In this document: in pieces, positions 1 to 7,043 of the stretch
Position numbering within the stretch: position 1 is the first letter of the stretch
Layout: each line of letters opens with the position of its first letter
Assembly: GCA_025353525.1 (NCBI GenBank)
Contig: JANXOO010001444.1
Location: forward strand, 1-8,668
Direction of reading: 5' to 3'
Length of the DNA: 8,668 nt
Source: Schlesneria sp.
Lineage (GTDB): Bacteria > Planctomycetota > Planctomycetia > Planctomycetales > Planctomycetaceae
Position numbers and translations under genes: made by a program
Notes under the pieces: model-generated
What the model saw: the letters and a program-made list of their open reading frames with translations, nothing else
Database searches by the model: none
Told to the model about the DNA's origin: nothing

Positions 1-76
1 AGCCTTAGTGGACTCGTGTGGGGATTCGCGACGGTGAGGTTCACAAAACGTTTCAGGACAAGGAGATAGAAATACG
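1..76 (+). other. Leader before the TatD hydrolase gene, possible 3' end of an upstream gene
   Basis: Seventy-six bases precede the first complete gene. They may hold the tail of an upstream + strand gene. Frame 1 is open from the edge to a TAG at 67-69, and frame 2 is open to a TGA at 35-37. Frame 3 closes at once at 6-8. The stretch is too short to recognise a protein, so the upstream gene cannot be named. If the cluster follows the usual ebo order, eboA would be expected here, but that is inference from the neighbour only. I see no promoter or terminator. Confidence 0.3.
60..65 (+). promoter_or_regulatory. Ribosome binding site of the TatD hydrolase
   Basis: AAGGAG, a strong Shine-Dalgarno match, lies 11 bases before the ATG at 77. 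It supports that ATG as the start. The encoded N-terminus also begins directly at the expected first beta strand and HxH motif of the TatD family. Confidence 0.7.
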
Positions 77-988
77 ATGTTCTACATCGACCCGCACATC
101 CACATGGTGTCCCGTACGACGGATGACTATGAAGCGATGGCTTCGGCAGGGGTCAGGGCGATCATCGAGCCTGCGTTCTGGCAGGGGCAACCGCGCACCG
201 AAATCGGGACGTTCAAAGACTATTTTTCGAGTCTTGTCGGATTCGAACGCTTTCGCGCTGCGCAGTTCGGAATTCGACACTATTGCACCATCGGACTGAA
301 TTCCAAAGAAGCGAATAATGAACCGCTTGCGGAACTGGTGATGGATCTGCTTCCGCTGTACGCGACGAAAGAAGGGGTCGTTGCGATTGGAGAAATCGGC
401 TACGACGACCAGACGGCTACCGAAGAAAAGTTCCTGCGCGCGCAACTGGAAATCGCCAAAGAGGTCGGATTGCCGGTCCTGATCCATACCCCGCACCGTA
501 ACAAGAAGCAGGGCACGTATCGCAGCATGGATGTGATCGAGGAACATGGAATCCCGGCGCACATGGTGATTATCGATCACAATAACGAAGAGACCTACCG
601 CGAGGTGCTCGATCGCGGGTACTGGTGCGGCTTCACGATCTATCCCGGTACGAAAATGGGAAACGCCCGGATGGTCGACATCCTGAAGGTTGCCGGGGCC
701 GATCGGGTGATCGTCGACAGTTCGGCCGACTGGGGGAAGTCCGATGTCCTGGCTGTTCCCAAGACTGCAAAGCTGGCAGAAGAGCGGGGCATCCCGCGCG
801 AACAAATCGAACTCGCCTGCTACAAGAATGCTCTGACGGCATACGCACAAAGTGGCCAGTTCAACGAATCAGACTGGCTGAATCCGCTTCCCATCGACCA
901 GCGCAACCTGTTCCAGGGTAATAGCGTACTTCGCGGCGGACAAACTCCCAGAATCGACGAGTCTCAATCGTCCAACATCATCGAGTAA
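77..988 (+). CDS. eboB: TatD-family metal-dependent hydrolase, EboB type
   Basis: A complete 303-residue cytoplasmic TIM-barrel hydrolase of the TatD family in the amidohydrolase superfamily. The likely metal ligands are all visible: His7 and His9 (DPHIH), Glu106 (GEIGYD), His137 in IHTPH, His168 in IDHNNEE, and Asp214 in VDSSADW. The length is a little above ordinary TatD nucleases (about 260 residues). Stretches such as SRTTDDYEAM, IEPAFWQGQPRT, FGIRHYCTIGLNSKEANNE and WLNPLPIDQRNLFQGNSVLRG match the EboB proteins of ebo/edb clusters as I recall them, rather than housekeeping TatD. From established knowledge, ebo clusters occur in cyanobacteria, planctomycete relatives, Bacteroidetes and eustigmatophyte plastids; they are linked to scytonemin export in Nostoc and to nematode repellence in Pseudomonas fluorescens. 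The substrate of EboB is unknown. Genes eboC-F do not follow here: the next gene is convergent, 14 bases away. The TatD call is secure; the EboB assignment is from memory of the family. Confidence 0.8.
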   Translation: MFYIDPHIHMVSRTTDDYEAMASAGVRAIIEPAFWQGQPRTEIGTFKDYFSSLVGFERFRAAQFGIRHYCTIGLNSKEANNEPLAELVMDLLPLYATKEGVVAIGEIGYDDQTATEEKFLRAQLEIAKEVGLPVLIHTPHRNKKQGTYRSMDVIEEHGIPAHMVIIDHNNEETYREVLDRGYWCGFTIYPGTKMGNARMVDILKVAGADRVIVDSSADWGKSDVLAVPKTAKLAEERGIPREQIELACYKNALTAYAQSGQFNESDWLNPLPIDQRNLFQGNSVLRGGQTPRIDESQSSNIIE

Positions 989-1002
989 TCAAACGAGGGC
1001 GC

Positions 1003-3735
1003 TCATTGCGCTTCGGCGGGAATATCCAGCAGGTAGACTTTTCCGTCGTCGGCCAACAGTGCGATCTGTTTGCCGTTGGGCGAATACGTCCCCGAGTACA
1101 GGATCGTGGCGAGTTTCTGGCTGAACAGTGGTTGCTCCTGATTCAGATCCCTGATCGCAACGTTGCCCGCATAACCGACCGACAAGACCCGATTGCCCGA
1201 CGGTGAGAACTCGACCTTGTAAATGTCGTCCTTGTGCCCCGACATTACTTTCAGCGGAACGGGATTGTCGAACGACCAGACGTAAATTTTTCGATCGAGT
1301 CCCGCCGCCACGACTTGCTGGCCGTTTGGACTCAACGCCACCGAATAGACGGCGTCGGTGGGGCCGTTGTACTGGCGAACCTGTGTCGCATCGTCCTGTT
1401 TGTAAACTCGAACTGTTTTGTCGCCGCCCGCAGTGACGATGTGCGATCCGTCGGGAGTGAACGCGAGCGAATAGATGGCGCCACCCTGTGCCGCAAACGA
1501 ACGAATGTTCTGATTCTTTTCGTAGTCCCAAATCTTGACCGTTTTGTCGTTCGACGCCGATGCAATCAGTGGCAGCGAAGGATGAAATGCCACACTGTAA
1601 ACTTGCGACGGATGGCCGGATAACGTTGCGGTCGACTGCGGCGATGCGATAGTCCAGATGCGAAGCGAACCGTCTGCTGCCGCGCTGATCGCTATTCGAT
1701 TGTCAGGAGCGAAGCCGATGCTCGAGATCGCTGCCGGGTGCCCATCGGTCACCTGCGACGGTTCTTGTGAGGGTGGCACCGGAGGTTGCGGGTTCAGTGG
1801 CGTCGGATCATATCCGCGAATCAGATGATCGTTGCCCGCTGCAATCAGCTTCTTCTGATCCGGTGAATAGGCGAGGTGAACAACTTCGGCCGGGGTCTGG
1901 ATGTCGAACTGAGGCTTTGCGGGATCGTTGATGTTCCAGATCTTCAGTTTCTTGTCGCTGCCGCCGCTGGCGATTTGTTGCTGGTTCGGATTCACTGCGA
2001 TCGACCGGGTTGGACCGACGTGCCCCTTGAAGTCGCGAATCAGATTCCCGCTGCCGACATCCCAATACTTGACGATCCCGTCGTCGCCGACAGTGAAATG
2101 ATGTGCCGAATTCGGGTGAACAATCAGCGAGTTGACACGTTTCTCGTCAGCAACATGCTGATGCTGAATCGAATGATTGTCCCAGTAAACGACTTTGTCC
2201 GCTCCTGCAAAGACGAGGTTCTGAGAATCGTTCCACCAGCCGACGGAATGAATCGCACCTCCGCCGCTACTAACAAAATGTTGAGTCTGTCGACCGGATT
2301 GCAGGTTCCAGCCTCGAACAGTTCCATCAGCACTCGACGACAGCAGTTTCTGATTGTCGCGGCTGAATTCGAGCGACGTGACTTTGTCAGTGTGTCCGGA
2401 ATACGTCGCTGTCGGAGTACCGTCGGCCAGGTTCCAGAGGCGGATACTCTTGTCATCGCACCCCGCAGCAATTCGCTGGTTGTCCCATGAGACGGCGATG
2501 GCCCGAACGGTATCGACGGCGTCCAGTTCGCGAATTTGAGCTCCGTCAGCAAGGTTCCAGACGCGAACTCGCTTGTCGGCACCTCCTGACACCAGGTGTT
2601 GCTGTGTCGTGGCGTAGGCGAGTGCAAACGTTCCGCCCGCGTGTCCTGCCAGAGTCCGAATTTCGCTGGCATCTTCGACTTTCCAGATCCGGATCGCACC
2701 GCTCGCATCCGCGACGGCCACTTCCTGATTGTTCGGATGAATCGCAACGGCTGTGATCGGTGCCGCCTGCTCGGGGAACGCCTTGATGAGCATCCCGTTA
2801 TTGACATCGAATAACCGCGCGACTTTGTCGTCGCAGCCGGTCACAATTCTGCCACCATCAAACTGAAAACAGAGCGATGTGACCGCTCCGTTATGCCCGT
2901 CGAGGTTTCTGAGCGGCTGCTGATTTCCATTGTTCCACAGGCGACAGGTCTTGTCTGCGGAACCGGTAGCCACCATCGAATTGTTCGGATTGACTCGCAG
3001 GGCCAGGATCGGTTGCTCGTGTCCTGCGGCGGACTTGGCGAGCTGGCCCTGGTTGGGCCAGCGTTTGACCATACCGTCAGCGGCCGCCGTCATGATCCAG
3101 GCGTTGTTCGGCGGGTATGCAAGGCCTGTAATTTCCGCTGTATGAGCTCCCAGAATACCTTGTGACGTTCCGTCGGCCGGATTGAACAACCGAAGGAATC
3201 CGGCTGAGTCCGCAGCAGCAAGTTGAGCTTTGTCGAACCGAAATGCGACTCGCACAACAGGATGCGGCAAGGGACCGATCTCTTTGATCAACTGCCGATC
3301 TGCGGCATTCCAGATGCGCAGCATTTTGTCCGCACCGCCGGTCAACCACTGCGTTCCATCGGCGGAGATCGAGACTGCAGCAAAACCCTGATGCGGTTGC
3401 ATTGATGCGGATGGAGTTGACACGGGGACATCCCACAACCGCAGAGTATTGTCGAGTGAACCGCTGACGAGGCGACTGCCATCCTTCGAAAGAGCCAGGC
3501 ACAACACCAGTCCCGTATGTCCGTTCAGCGTGCGGAGAGTGGTCCCGGAATTCAGATCCCAGATTCGCAACGTCTTGTCAAAACTGGCCGTGACCAGTTT
3601 CGTTCCGTCTGGCGAATAGACGGCGGCGTACGCTTTTTCGGTATGACCAATAAGCAACCTGGGTTCGACCGCCAACAGGGGGGATGTCAGGACAGCTATC
3701 AATATCAGCGTGAAAATAACGTGAATCCGCATCAT
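1003..3735 (-). CDS. Exported WD40-repeat protein with about 21 repeats
   Basis: A 910-residue protein consisting of a signal peptide followed almost wholly by WD40-type beta-propeller repeats. Residues 5-22 form the hydrophobic core, with likely cleavage after Leu-Leu-Ala (22). I count about 21 repeats of roughly 42 residues from residue 27 to the C-terminus. They have GH near the start (GHTEKA, GHTGLV, GHNGAV, GHTDKV, GHVGPT, GHPSQV, GHKDDI), a central SPDG-like turn and a closing ADK..RIW-type strand. Twenty-one repeats would suit three seven-bladed propellers. A proline-rich segment (about residues 644-659) interrupts repeat 15. No catalytic, kinase or cytochrome domain is attached, so a scaffold or binding role outside the cytoplasm is inferred; the partner is unknown. 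Large WD40 proteins of this kind are common in planctomycetes. The N-terminus has two consecutive ATG codons. A weak AGGG (3741-3744) sits 5 bases before the first and 8 before the second, so translation could begin at 3732. The gene follows holA by 57 bases. Confidence 0.9.
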   Translation of the reverse strand: MMRIHVIFTLILIAVLTSPLLAVEPRLLIGHTEKAYAAVYSPDGTKLVTASFDKTLRIWDLNSGTTLRTLNGHTGLVLCLALSKDGSRLVSGSLDNTLRLWDVPVSTPSASMQPHQGFAAVSISADGTQWLTGGADKMLRIWNAADRQLIKEIGPLPHPVVRVAFRFDKAQLAAADSAGFLRLFNPADGTSQGILGAHTAEITGLAYPPNNAWIMTAAADGMVKRWPNQGQLAKSAAGHEQPILALRVNPNNSMVATGSADKTCRLWNNGNQQPLRNLDGHNGAVTSLCFQFDGGRIVTGCDDKVARLFDVNNGMLIKAFPEQAAPITAVAIHPNNQEVAVADASGAIRIWKVEDASEIRTLAGHAGGTFALAYATTQQHLVSGGADKRVRVWNLADGAQIRELDAVDTVRAIAVSWDNQRIAAGCDDKSIRLWNLADGTPTATYSGHTDKVTSLEFSRDNQKLLSSSADGTVRGWNLQSGRQTQHFVSSGGGAIHSVGWWNDSQNLVFAGADKVVYWDNHSIQHQHVADEKRVNSLIVHPNSAHHFTVGDDGIVKYWDVGSGNLIRDFKGHVGPTRSIAVNPNQQQIASGGSDKKLKIWNINDPAKPQFDIQTPAEVVHLAYSPDQKKLIAAGNDHLIRGYDPTPLNPQPPVPPSQEPSQVTDGHPAAISSIGFAPDNRIAISAAADGSLRIWTIASPQSTATLSGHPSQVYSVAFHPSLPLIASASNDKTVKIWDYEKNQNIRSFAAQGGAIYSLAFTPDGSHIVTAGGDKTVRVYKQDDATQVRQYNGPTDAVYSVALSPNGQQVVAAGLDRKIYVWSFDNPVPLKVMSGHKDDIYKVEFSPSGNRVLSVGYAGNVAIRDLNQEQPLFSQKLATILYSGTYSPNGKQIALLADDGKVYLLDIPAEAQ
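1759..1806 (-). other. Proline-rich linker inside the WD40 protein
   Basis: Residues about 644-659 of the WD40 protein are rich in Pro, Gln and Ser (starting PTPLNPQPPVPP). They sit after the closing strand (IRGYD) of repeat 15 and before the GHPAAI of repeat 16. The composition is unlike the rest of the protein. It probably forms a flexible linker or a long exposed loop between blades. It leaves 15 repeat units on its N-terminal side and 6 on its C-terminal side. Confidence 0.7.
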
Positions 3736-3792
3736 GAATACCCTGGGAACTGAAGGAGAAAGACGGATTGTCGCGGATCTTTAAGCTGAAAA

Positions 3793-4785
3793 TCAAAGAC
3801 GTTTGCCCGATAATGAAATCAGCAGTTGTTCGAGTTGCATTCGTTCGGAAAGCCGGTTGGCTCCTTTGATCCCTGCATCGGTATCAACCAGGTGTTTAAG
3901 GATCAGTTCCGCTCTGGCTCGACCCATGCGACGGAGGTACGTTTCGCCCGGCGCCATCCCGGCCGGAAAAACTCCCGCCTGCCTGAGAGCTGCGTCCAGA
4001 CTGCCCGATCGGGACAATTCTGCTGCCAGAGAAAATTTTCTGAAGGTGTAGCCGATCCCCCCCAGCAATTTGATGGCGGGCTCACCCGCCGTCAATAGTT
4101 GATCGAGTGCGTTCAGAGCGAAGTTCAGATCTTCGTCGCGAGCAGCATCATTCATCGCCCACGTCGTTTCCGTTCGCCAGCCGCCGACAAGTGACTTCAC
4201 ATCCCCGATTTCGATCTTTCCTTTTGATCCGACGTATGATGCGAGTTTTGCGAGTTCCGTATCGAGCATCCCCATTTCGGCTCCAACCAGTTCAACCAGC
4301 AGAGCTGCCGCATCGCGCGTCAGCGATTGGCCGTACGTTTCTTTGGTCGATTCCTGAAGCCACTTGACGAGCTGCGTTCCTTTCAGCTCGGCGCATTCAA
4401 TTTCCAGCCCTTTCGCCTGAATCTGCTTGTACAATCGCGTTGTCTTAAGAAATGCTCCAACATCCAGAACCAGAACCGATTTCTTTGCGGGCTTTTCGAC
4501 CAGTTTTTCGATTCCCGCGCGATATGTCGTCACAAAAGCGTCTGCATCGTCGACCACCACCAGCCGTCGATCTCCCCACATTGAAACCGTGTGCAGTTCG
4601 TCAGAGACCGTCGACAATTGTGCATCGGCTCCGTTAAACAGGGTTAACGAATTATCGTCGTCATCGATAATCTGTTTGCGCAGGATTCCCAGCACCGCAT
4701 GCTTGAAATGCCGCTGCCCGCCCCACAGGACGACGACGGGTGGAATGGCATCAGGTGCGGCTCTTAGAAACTCAACGGCATGCAT
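3793..4785 (-). CDS. holA: DNA polymerase III subunit delta
   Basis: A complete 330-residue delta subunit of the clamp loader. It opens the beta sliding clamp for loading onto primed DNA and acts in the cytoplasm at the replication fork. The N-terminal AAA+-like domain (about residues 15-135) begins with VVVLWGGQRHFKHA. This is the degenerate P-loop region of delta, which lacks the GK[S/T] of a working ATPase, as is usual in this family. SMWGDRRLVVVDDAD (68-82) corresponds to the beta-binding region; Met69-Trp70 stand where many delta subunits have Leu-Phe. Domain II covers about 136-205 (LVKWL, MGMLDTELAKLASYVG, IEIGDVKSLV). The C-terminal collar domain contains LLGGIGYTFRKF (240-251) and ends near LLISLSGKRL. 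Length is typical. The ATG is preceded by AAGAG (4795-4799) at a 9-base spacing. The gene lies 80 bases after the S9 peptidase and 57 before the WD40 gene, possibly in one transcript, although delta has no known link to either. Confidence 0.92.
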   Translation of the reverse strand: MHAVEFLRAAPDAIPPVVVLWGGQRHFKHAVLGILRKQIIDDDDNSLTLFNGADAQLSTVSDELHTVSMWGDRRLVVVDDADAFVTTYRAGIEKLVEKPAKKSVLVLDVGAFLKTTRLYKQIQAKGLEIECAELKGTQLVKWLQESTKETYGQSLTRDAAALLVELVGAEMGMLDTELAKLASYVGSKGKIEIGDVKSLVGGWRTETTWAMNDAARDEDLNFALNALDQLLTAGEPAIKLLGGIGYTFRKFSLAAELSRSGSLDAALRQAGVFPAGMAPGETYLRRMGRARAELILKHLVDTDAGIKGANRLSERMQLEQLLISLSGKRL

Positions 4786-4865
4786 TGGCGGGAACTCTTT
4801 TCAACACGAGCGGTGCCAGGGTTTGAACTTGCGGATGATGCGGCAATGGACTGCATCGCCTTGTG

Positions 4866-6884
4866 TTATTTCATCAAGTGCGTTTTCAAAAACATCACTT
4901 CGACAGCTCGCTGAAAGTCGCTGTTGTCCTTTTTGGCGAAGCCGTGGCCTTCATTGTTGGCGAATACGGTCCATACGGAACGTCCGCCCGATCGAACTTT
5001 TGCCGCAATCTGTTCCGCTTCGTGGAAGGGGACTCGCGGATCGTTGCGACCGTGGACAACGAGGAGTGCCGAGCGGATTTTTTCCGCGTTGTTAAGCGGA
5101 CTGATTTTCTCGAAGACGGCTTTCATTTGAGGGTCGCGTTCGTCGCCGTATTCGGCTCGACGCAGATCGACCCGGTATCCTGCCGTCCGTTCCAGAAATG
5201 TGATGAAATTCGCGATACCGACGACATCAATACCCGCTTTGATGCGATCGCCAAAATGGGTCAGCGATGCCAATGTCATGTATCCTCCGTATGACCCTCC
5301 CGCGACAGCAATTCGCGACGCGTCCAGTTCCGGTTGTTGGCCGATCCAGTCGAGCAGGGCACCGATATCCCTGACGCTGTCTTCCCGTTTCTCAGCATTG
5401 TCGAGTTTCAAATAGGTCTTGCCGTATCCGTTCGAACCGCGAACATTCGGACAGATGACGGCGATTCCCAATTCGTTGACGTAATACTGAATGATCGGCG
5501 AAAAGATCGGCTGATACTGAGCTTCGGGCCCCCCGTGGATACTGATATAGACCGGCAGCGATGTTGTTCCGTCAGCACCATTCGACGACGAGGCTTCCGA
5601 GTGATTCGAAGGGTGTTTTGGTTTGAAGTAGTAGGCCGGGATCATCCGCCCATCGAATGATTTGAACTGGATTCGAGTTGGTGCGACGAACGAATCGGGG
5701 TCCAACCCGCCGACTTCGCTGGTCGTCCACCGCGTCAATTCGCCCGTGTCCAATGCCAGGGACCAGGCATCGGGCGGGGCGTCCGGTTTGGCCAGCGTAA
5801 ATCCCAGCCGTTTGCCGTCAGGAGCGAATTCCACTCCGGTCACGATTCCCGGTGGCAGCTTCAATTCTCGTCGCTTCCCGTCGTTCGCAGCTAGCAGGAA
5901 CAACCGTGATGCTCCGTCTTCGTTGATCACGAAGGCAACGTGGCCCGATTCGTGATCTGCGACGATATCGGACACATCCCAGGGAATGTCGTCTGTCAGC
6001 CAGTCGAATTTTCTCGTTTGCAGGTCGAATCGGGCCAGGCGGCGGAATTCATTCCCCGCATCCGTCGCCATCAGAATCGACTTTCCATCGGGGGCAAACG
6101 ACATCGAACTGACTGCGATTTTTTCGCCCGTATCAGCCGCAGTTTTGCCATCGTTGGGCATCGGCAAATCAGTTCGTTGACCGGTCGCAACATCCAGCAA
6201 CGCCGGATAGGACTCATTCGCCGAAACGTAGCGCGAGATCAGCACAGTCCTGCCGTCGCGCGACCAGTCGTGAGCGTTCCAGGTCTGCTTGTCGACCTGC
6301 ATCAGCATTGTCATCGAGCCCGGTTGCCGCAGATCAAGCAACCAGAGATCGGTATCGCGACCGTTTCTCTGGTTGCTCGACAAGACCGCTTGCGTGCCGT
6401 CGTGGCGGACGGCACCCAGTTTATTGCGTGACTTTCCGTCGGTGAGGAGTGTCGTTTTAAAATGGCGGCGATCGAGTAAATGGACCTGGTCATTTTCGTT
6501 GCCGCCACTATCCATCGCCAGAAGAATTGACCCGTCAGTCGCCTTCGGAACGAAATTTCCCGAAACGGGTTCGTCAAAAAAAGTGATCTGTTCGCGGCGA
6601 CCTGAAGGCTCGTAGACGCGATGCAACTGGGATGAGTTCCCGAACCGGGTATTGATCAGAATTCCGGCACCATCGGGAGCCCACCCTCGAAACAACGCTC
6701 CCCGGACGCTTTGGTACTGGGCGAGTCTGGCGAAGATGACGGCAGGGACCGCTGGCACTTCCTGCGTTTCGATCGCGGCCGGTTTCCGGGCGTCCGTATC
6801 GGCATGTACGAAACCAGAGCCAGTGCTGAGGCCTAACCCGCAAAAAGTGGCCAGGGACAATTGTTGAAACCATCGGGTCGTCAT
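4866..6884 (-). CDS. Exported S9-family (prolyl oligopeptidase-type) serine peptidase
   Basis: A 672-residue serine peptidase of family S9, probably cutting peptides outside the cytoplasmic membrane. A signal peptide occupies residues 1-28 (hydrophobic stretch from about residue 9, likely cleavage after VHA). Residues about 45-395 form a beta-propeller with PD40/TolB-like repeats (FAPDGKSILMATDAG, FAPDGKRLGFTLAK) that in this family limits access to the active site. The alpha/beta-hydrolase domain follows from about 440. HGGPE (450-454) and NVRGSNGYG (480-488) form the oxyanion region. Ser531 in GGSYGG is the nucleophile, Asp615 in GRNDPRVP and His647 in NEGHGF complete the triad. All three are present, so it should be active. 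It most resembles acylaminoacyl-peptidase and dipeptidyl-peptidase-like S9 members; exact specificity cannot be read. A Ser/Asn/Gly-rich stretch separates the two domains. A TTG at 6896 is in frame, but it overlaps the GAGG ribosome site of the ATG at 6884, so the ATG was chosen. It ends 80 bases before holA. Confidence 0.92.
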   Translation of the reverse strand: MTTRWFQQLSLATFCGLGLSTGSGFVHADTDARKPAAIETQEVPAVPAVIFARLAQYQSVRGALFRGWAPDGAGILINTRFGNSSQLHRVYEPSGRREQITFFDEPVSGNFVPKATDGSILLAMDSGGNENDQVHLLDRRHFKTTLLTDGKSRNKLGAVRHDGTQAVLSSNQRNGRDTDLWLLDLRQPGSMTMLMQVDKQTWNAHDWSRDGRTVLISRYVSANESYPALLDVATGQRTDLPMPNDGKTAADTGEKIAVSSMSFAPDGKSILMATDAGNEFRRLARFDLQTRKFDWLTDDIPWDVSDIVADHESGHVAFVINEDGASRLFLLAANDGKRRELKLPPGIVTGVEFAPDGKRLGFTLAKPDAPPDAWSLALDTGELTRWTTSEVGGLDPDSFVAPTRIQFKSFDGRMIPAYYFKPKHPSNHSEASSSNGADGTTSLPVYISIHGGPEAQYQPIFSPIIQYYVNELGIAVICPNVRGSNGYGKTYLKLDNAEKREDSVRDIGALLDWIGQQPELDASRIAVAGGSYGGYMTLASLTHFGDRIKAGIDVVGIANFITFLERTAGYRVDLRRAEYGDERDPQMKAVFEKISPLNNAEKIRSALLVVHGRNDPRVPFHEAEQIAAKVRSGGRSVWTVFANNEGHGFAKKDNSDFQRAVEVMFLKTHLMK
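5559..5615 (-). other. Ser/Asn/Gly-rich interdomain insert in the S9 peptidase
   Basis: Nineteen residues (about 424-442) dominated by Ser, Asn, Gly and His lie between the last propeller-to-hydrolase segment (AYYFKPK) and the hydrolase core strand (LPVYISIHGG). Typical S9 proteins have a short turn here. It is probably a disordered loop at the domain junction; no function is evident. Confidence 0.5.
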
Positions 6885-6890
6885 GTCGAA

Positions 6891-6894
6891 CCTC
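6891..6894 (-). promoter_or_regulatory. Ribosome binding site deciding the S9 peptidase start
   Basis: GAGG on the - strand lies 6 bases before the ATG at 6884-6882. The upstream in-frame TTG (6896-6894) overlaps it by one base and would have no proper site of its own, so the ATG is the better start. Confidence 0.55.
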
Positions 6895-7043
6895 AATCAA
6901 TTCCTGTGCAGGTCATGTGTCCGCTCAAAACATGCGATGCGGAGATTGTTTCTGCGTGTCTTCAGGTCAAGTTCCCATTCTGTGTCGCGAGCGTCAAAAA
7001 GACCATTCCGCGCGGACGATCATTTCGGAAGCCAATGAGTCGT
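6895..7043. other. Intergenic region between kinase stop and S9 peptidase
   Basis: About 150 bases, the longest gap in the window, sit between the kinase stop and the ribosome site of the peptidase. It is the most likely place for a promoter of the peptidase-holA-WD40 genes. The only structure I can point to is a perfect 10-base palindrome, TCCGCGCGGA, at 7007-7016, followed on the - strand by a run of five T. I see no convincing -35/-10 pair and no strong terminator. Confidence 0.4.

Noticed and set aside
53..850. A long open frame on the - strand opposite the TatD gene (265 codons)
   Set aside because: The translation has no recognisable family features and lies wholly opposite a well-supported gene with a strong ribosome site. 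Such frames are expected opposite genes with biased third positions.
997..1013. A small hairpin (GGGCGC, loop TCATT, GCGCTT) between the convergent genes, considered as a terminator
   Set aside because: The stem is six pairs with two G-U pairs on the + strand, weaker still on the - strand, and no T run follows.
1876..2490. A + strand open frame of 204 codons opposite the WD40 gene
   Set aside because: It is the antisense shadow of repeated WD40 codons and has no domain or ribosome site of its own.
1003..3735. The WD40 gene as a DNA-level tandem repeat array
   Set aside because: The repeats are clear in the protein, but the DNA of successive units has diverged and shows only short shared words such as those coding Asp-Lys. 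It is an old duplicated fold, not a recent repeat array.
6885..6896. TTG at 6896 as the start of the S9 peptidase
   Set aside because: It overlaps the GAGG site that serves the ATG at 6884, and the four added residues bring nothing to the signal peptide.
6997..7030. A possible terminator after the kinase gene: TTCCG/CGGAA stem followed by a T5 run on the - strand
   Set aside because: The stem is only five pairs with a loop of about 15 bases, and the T run is displaced by several bases, so it is not convincing.
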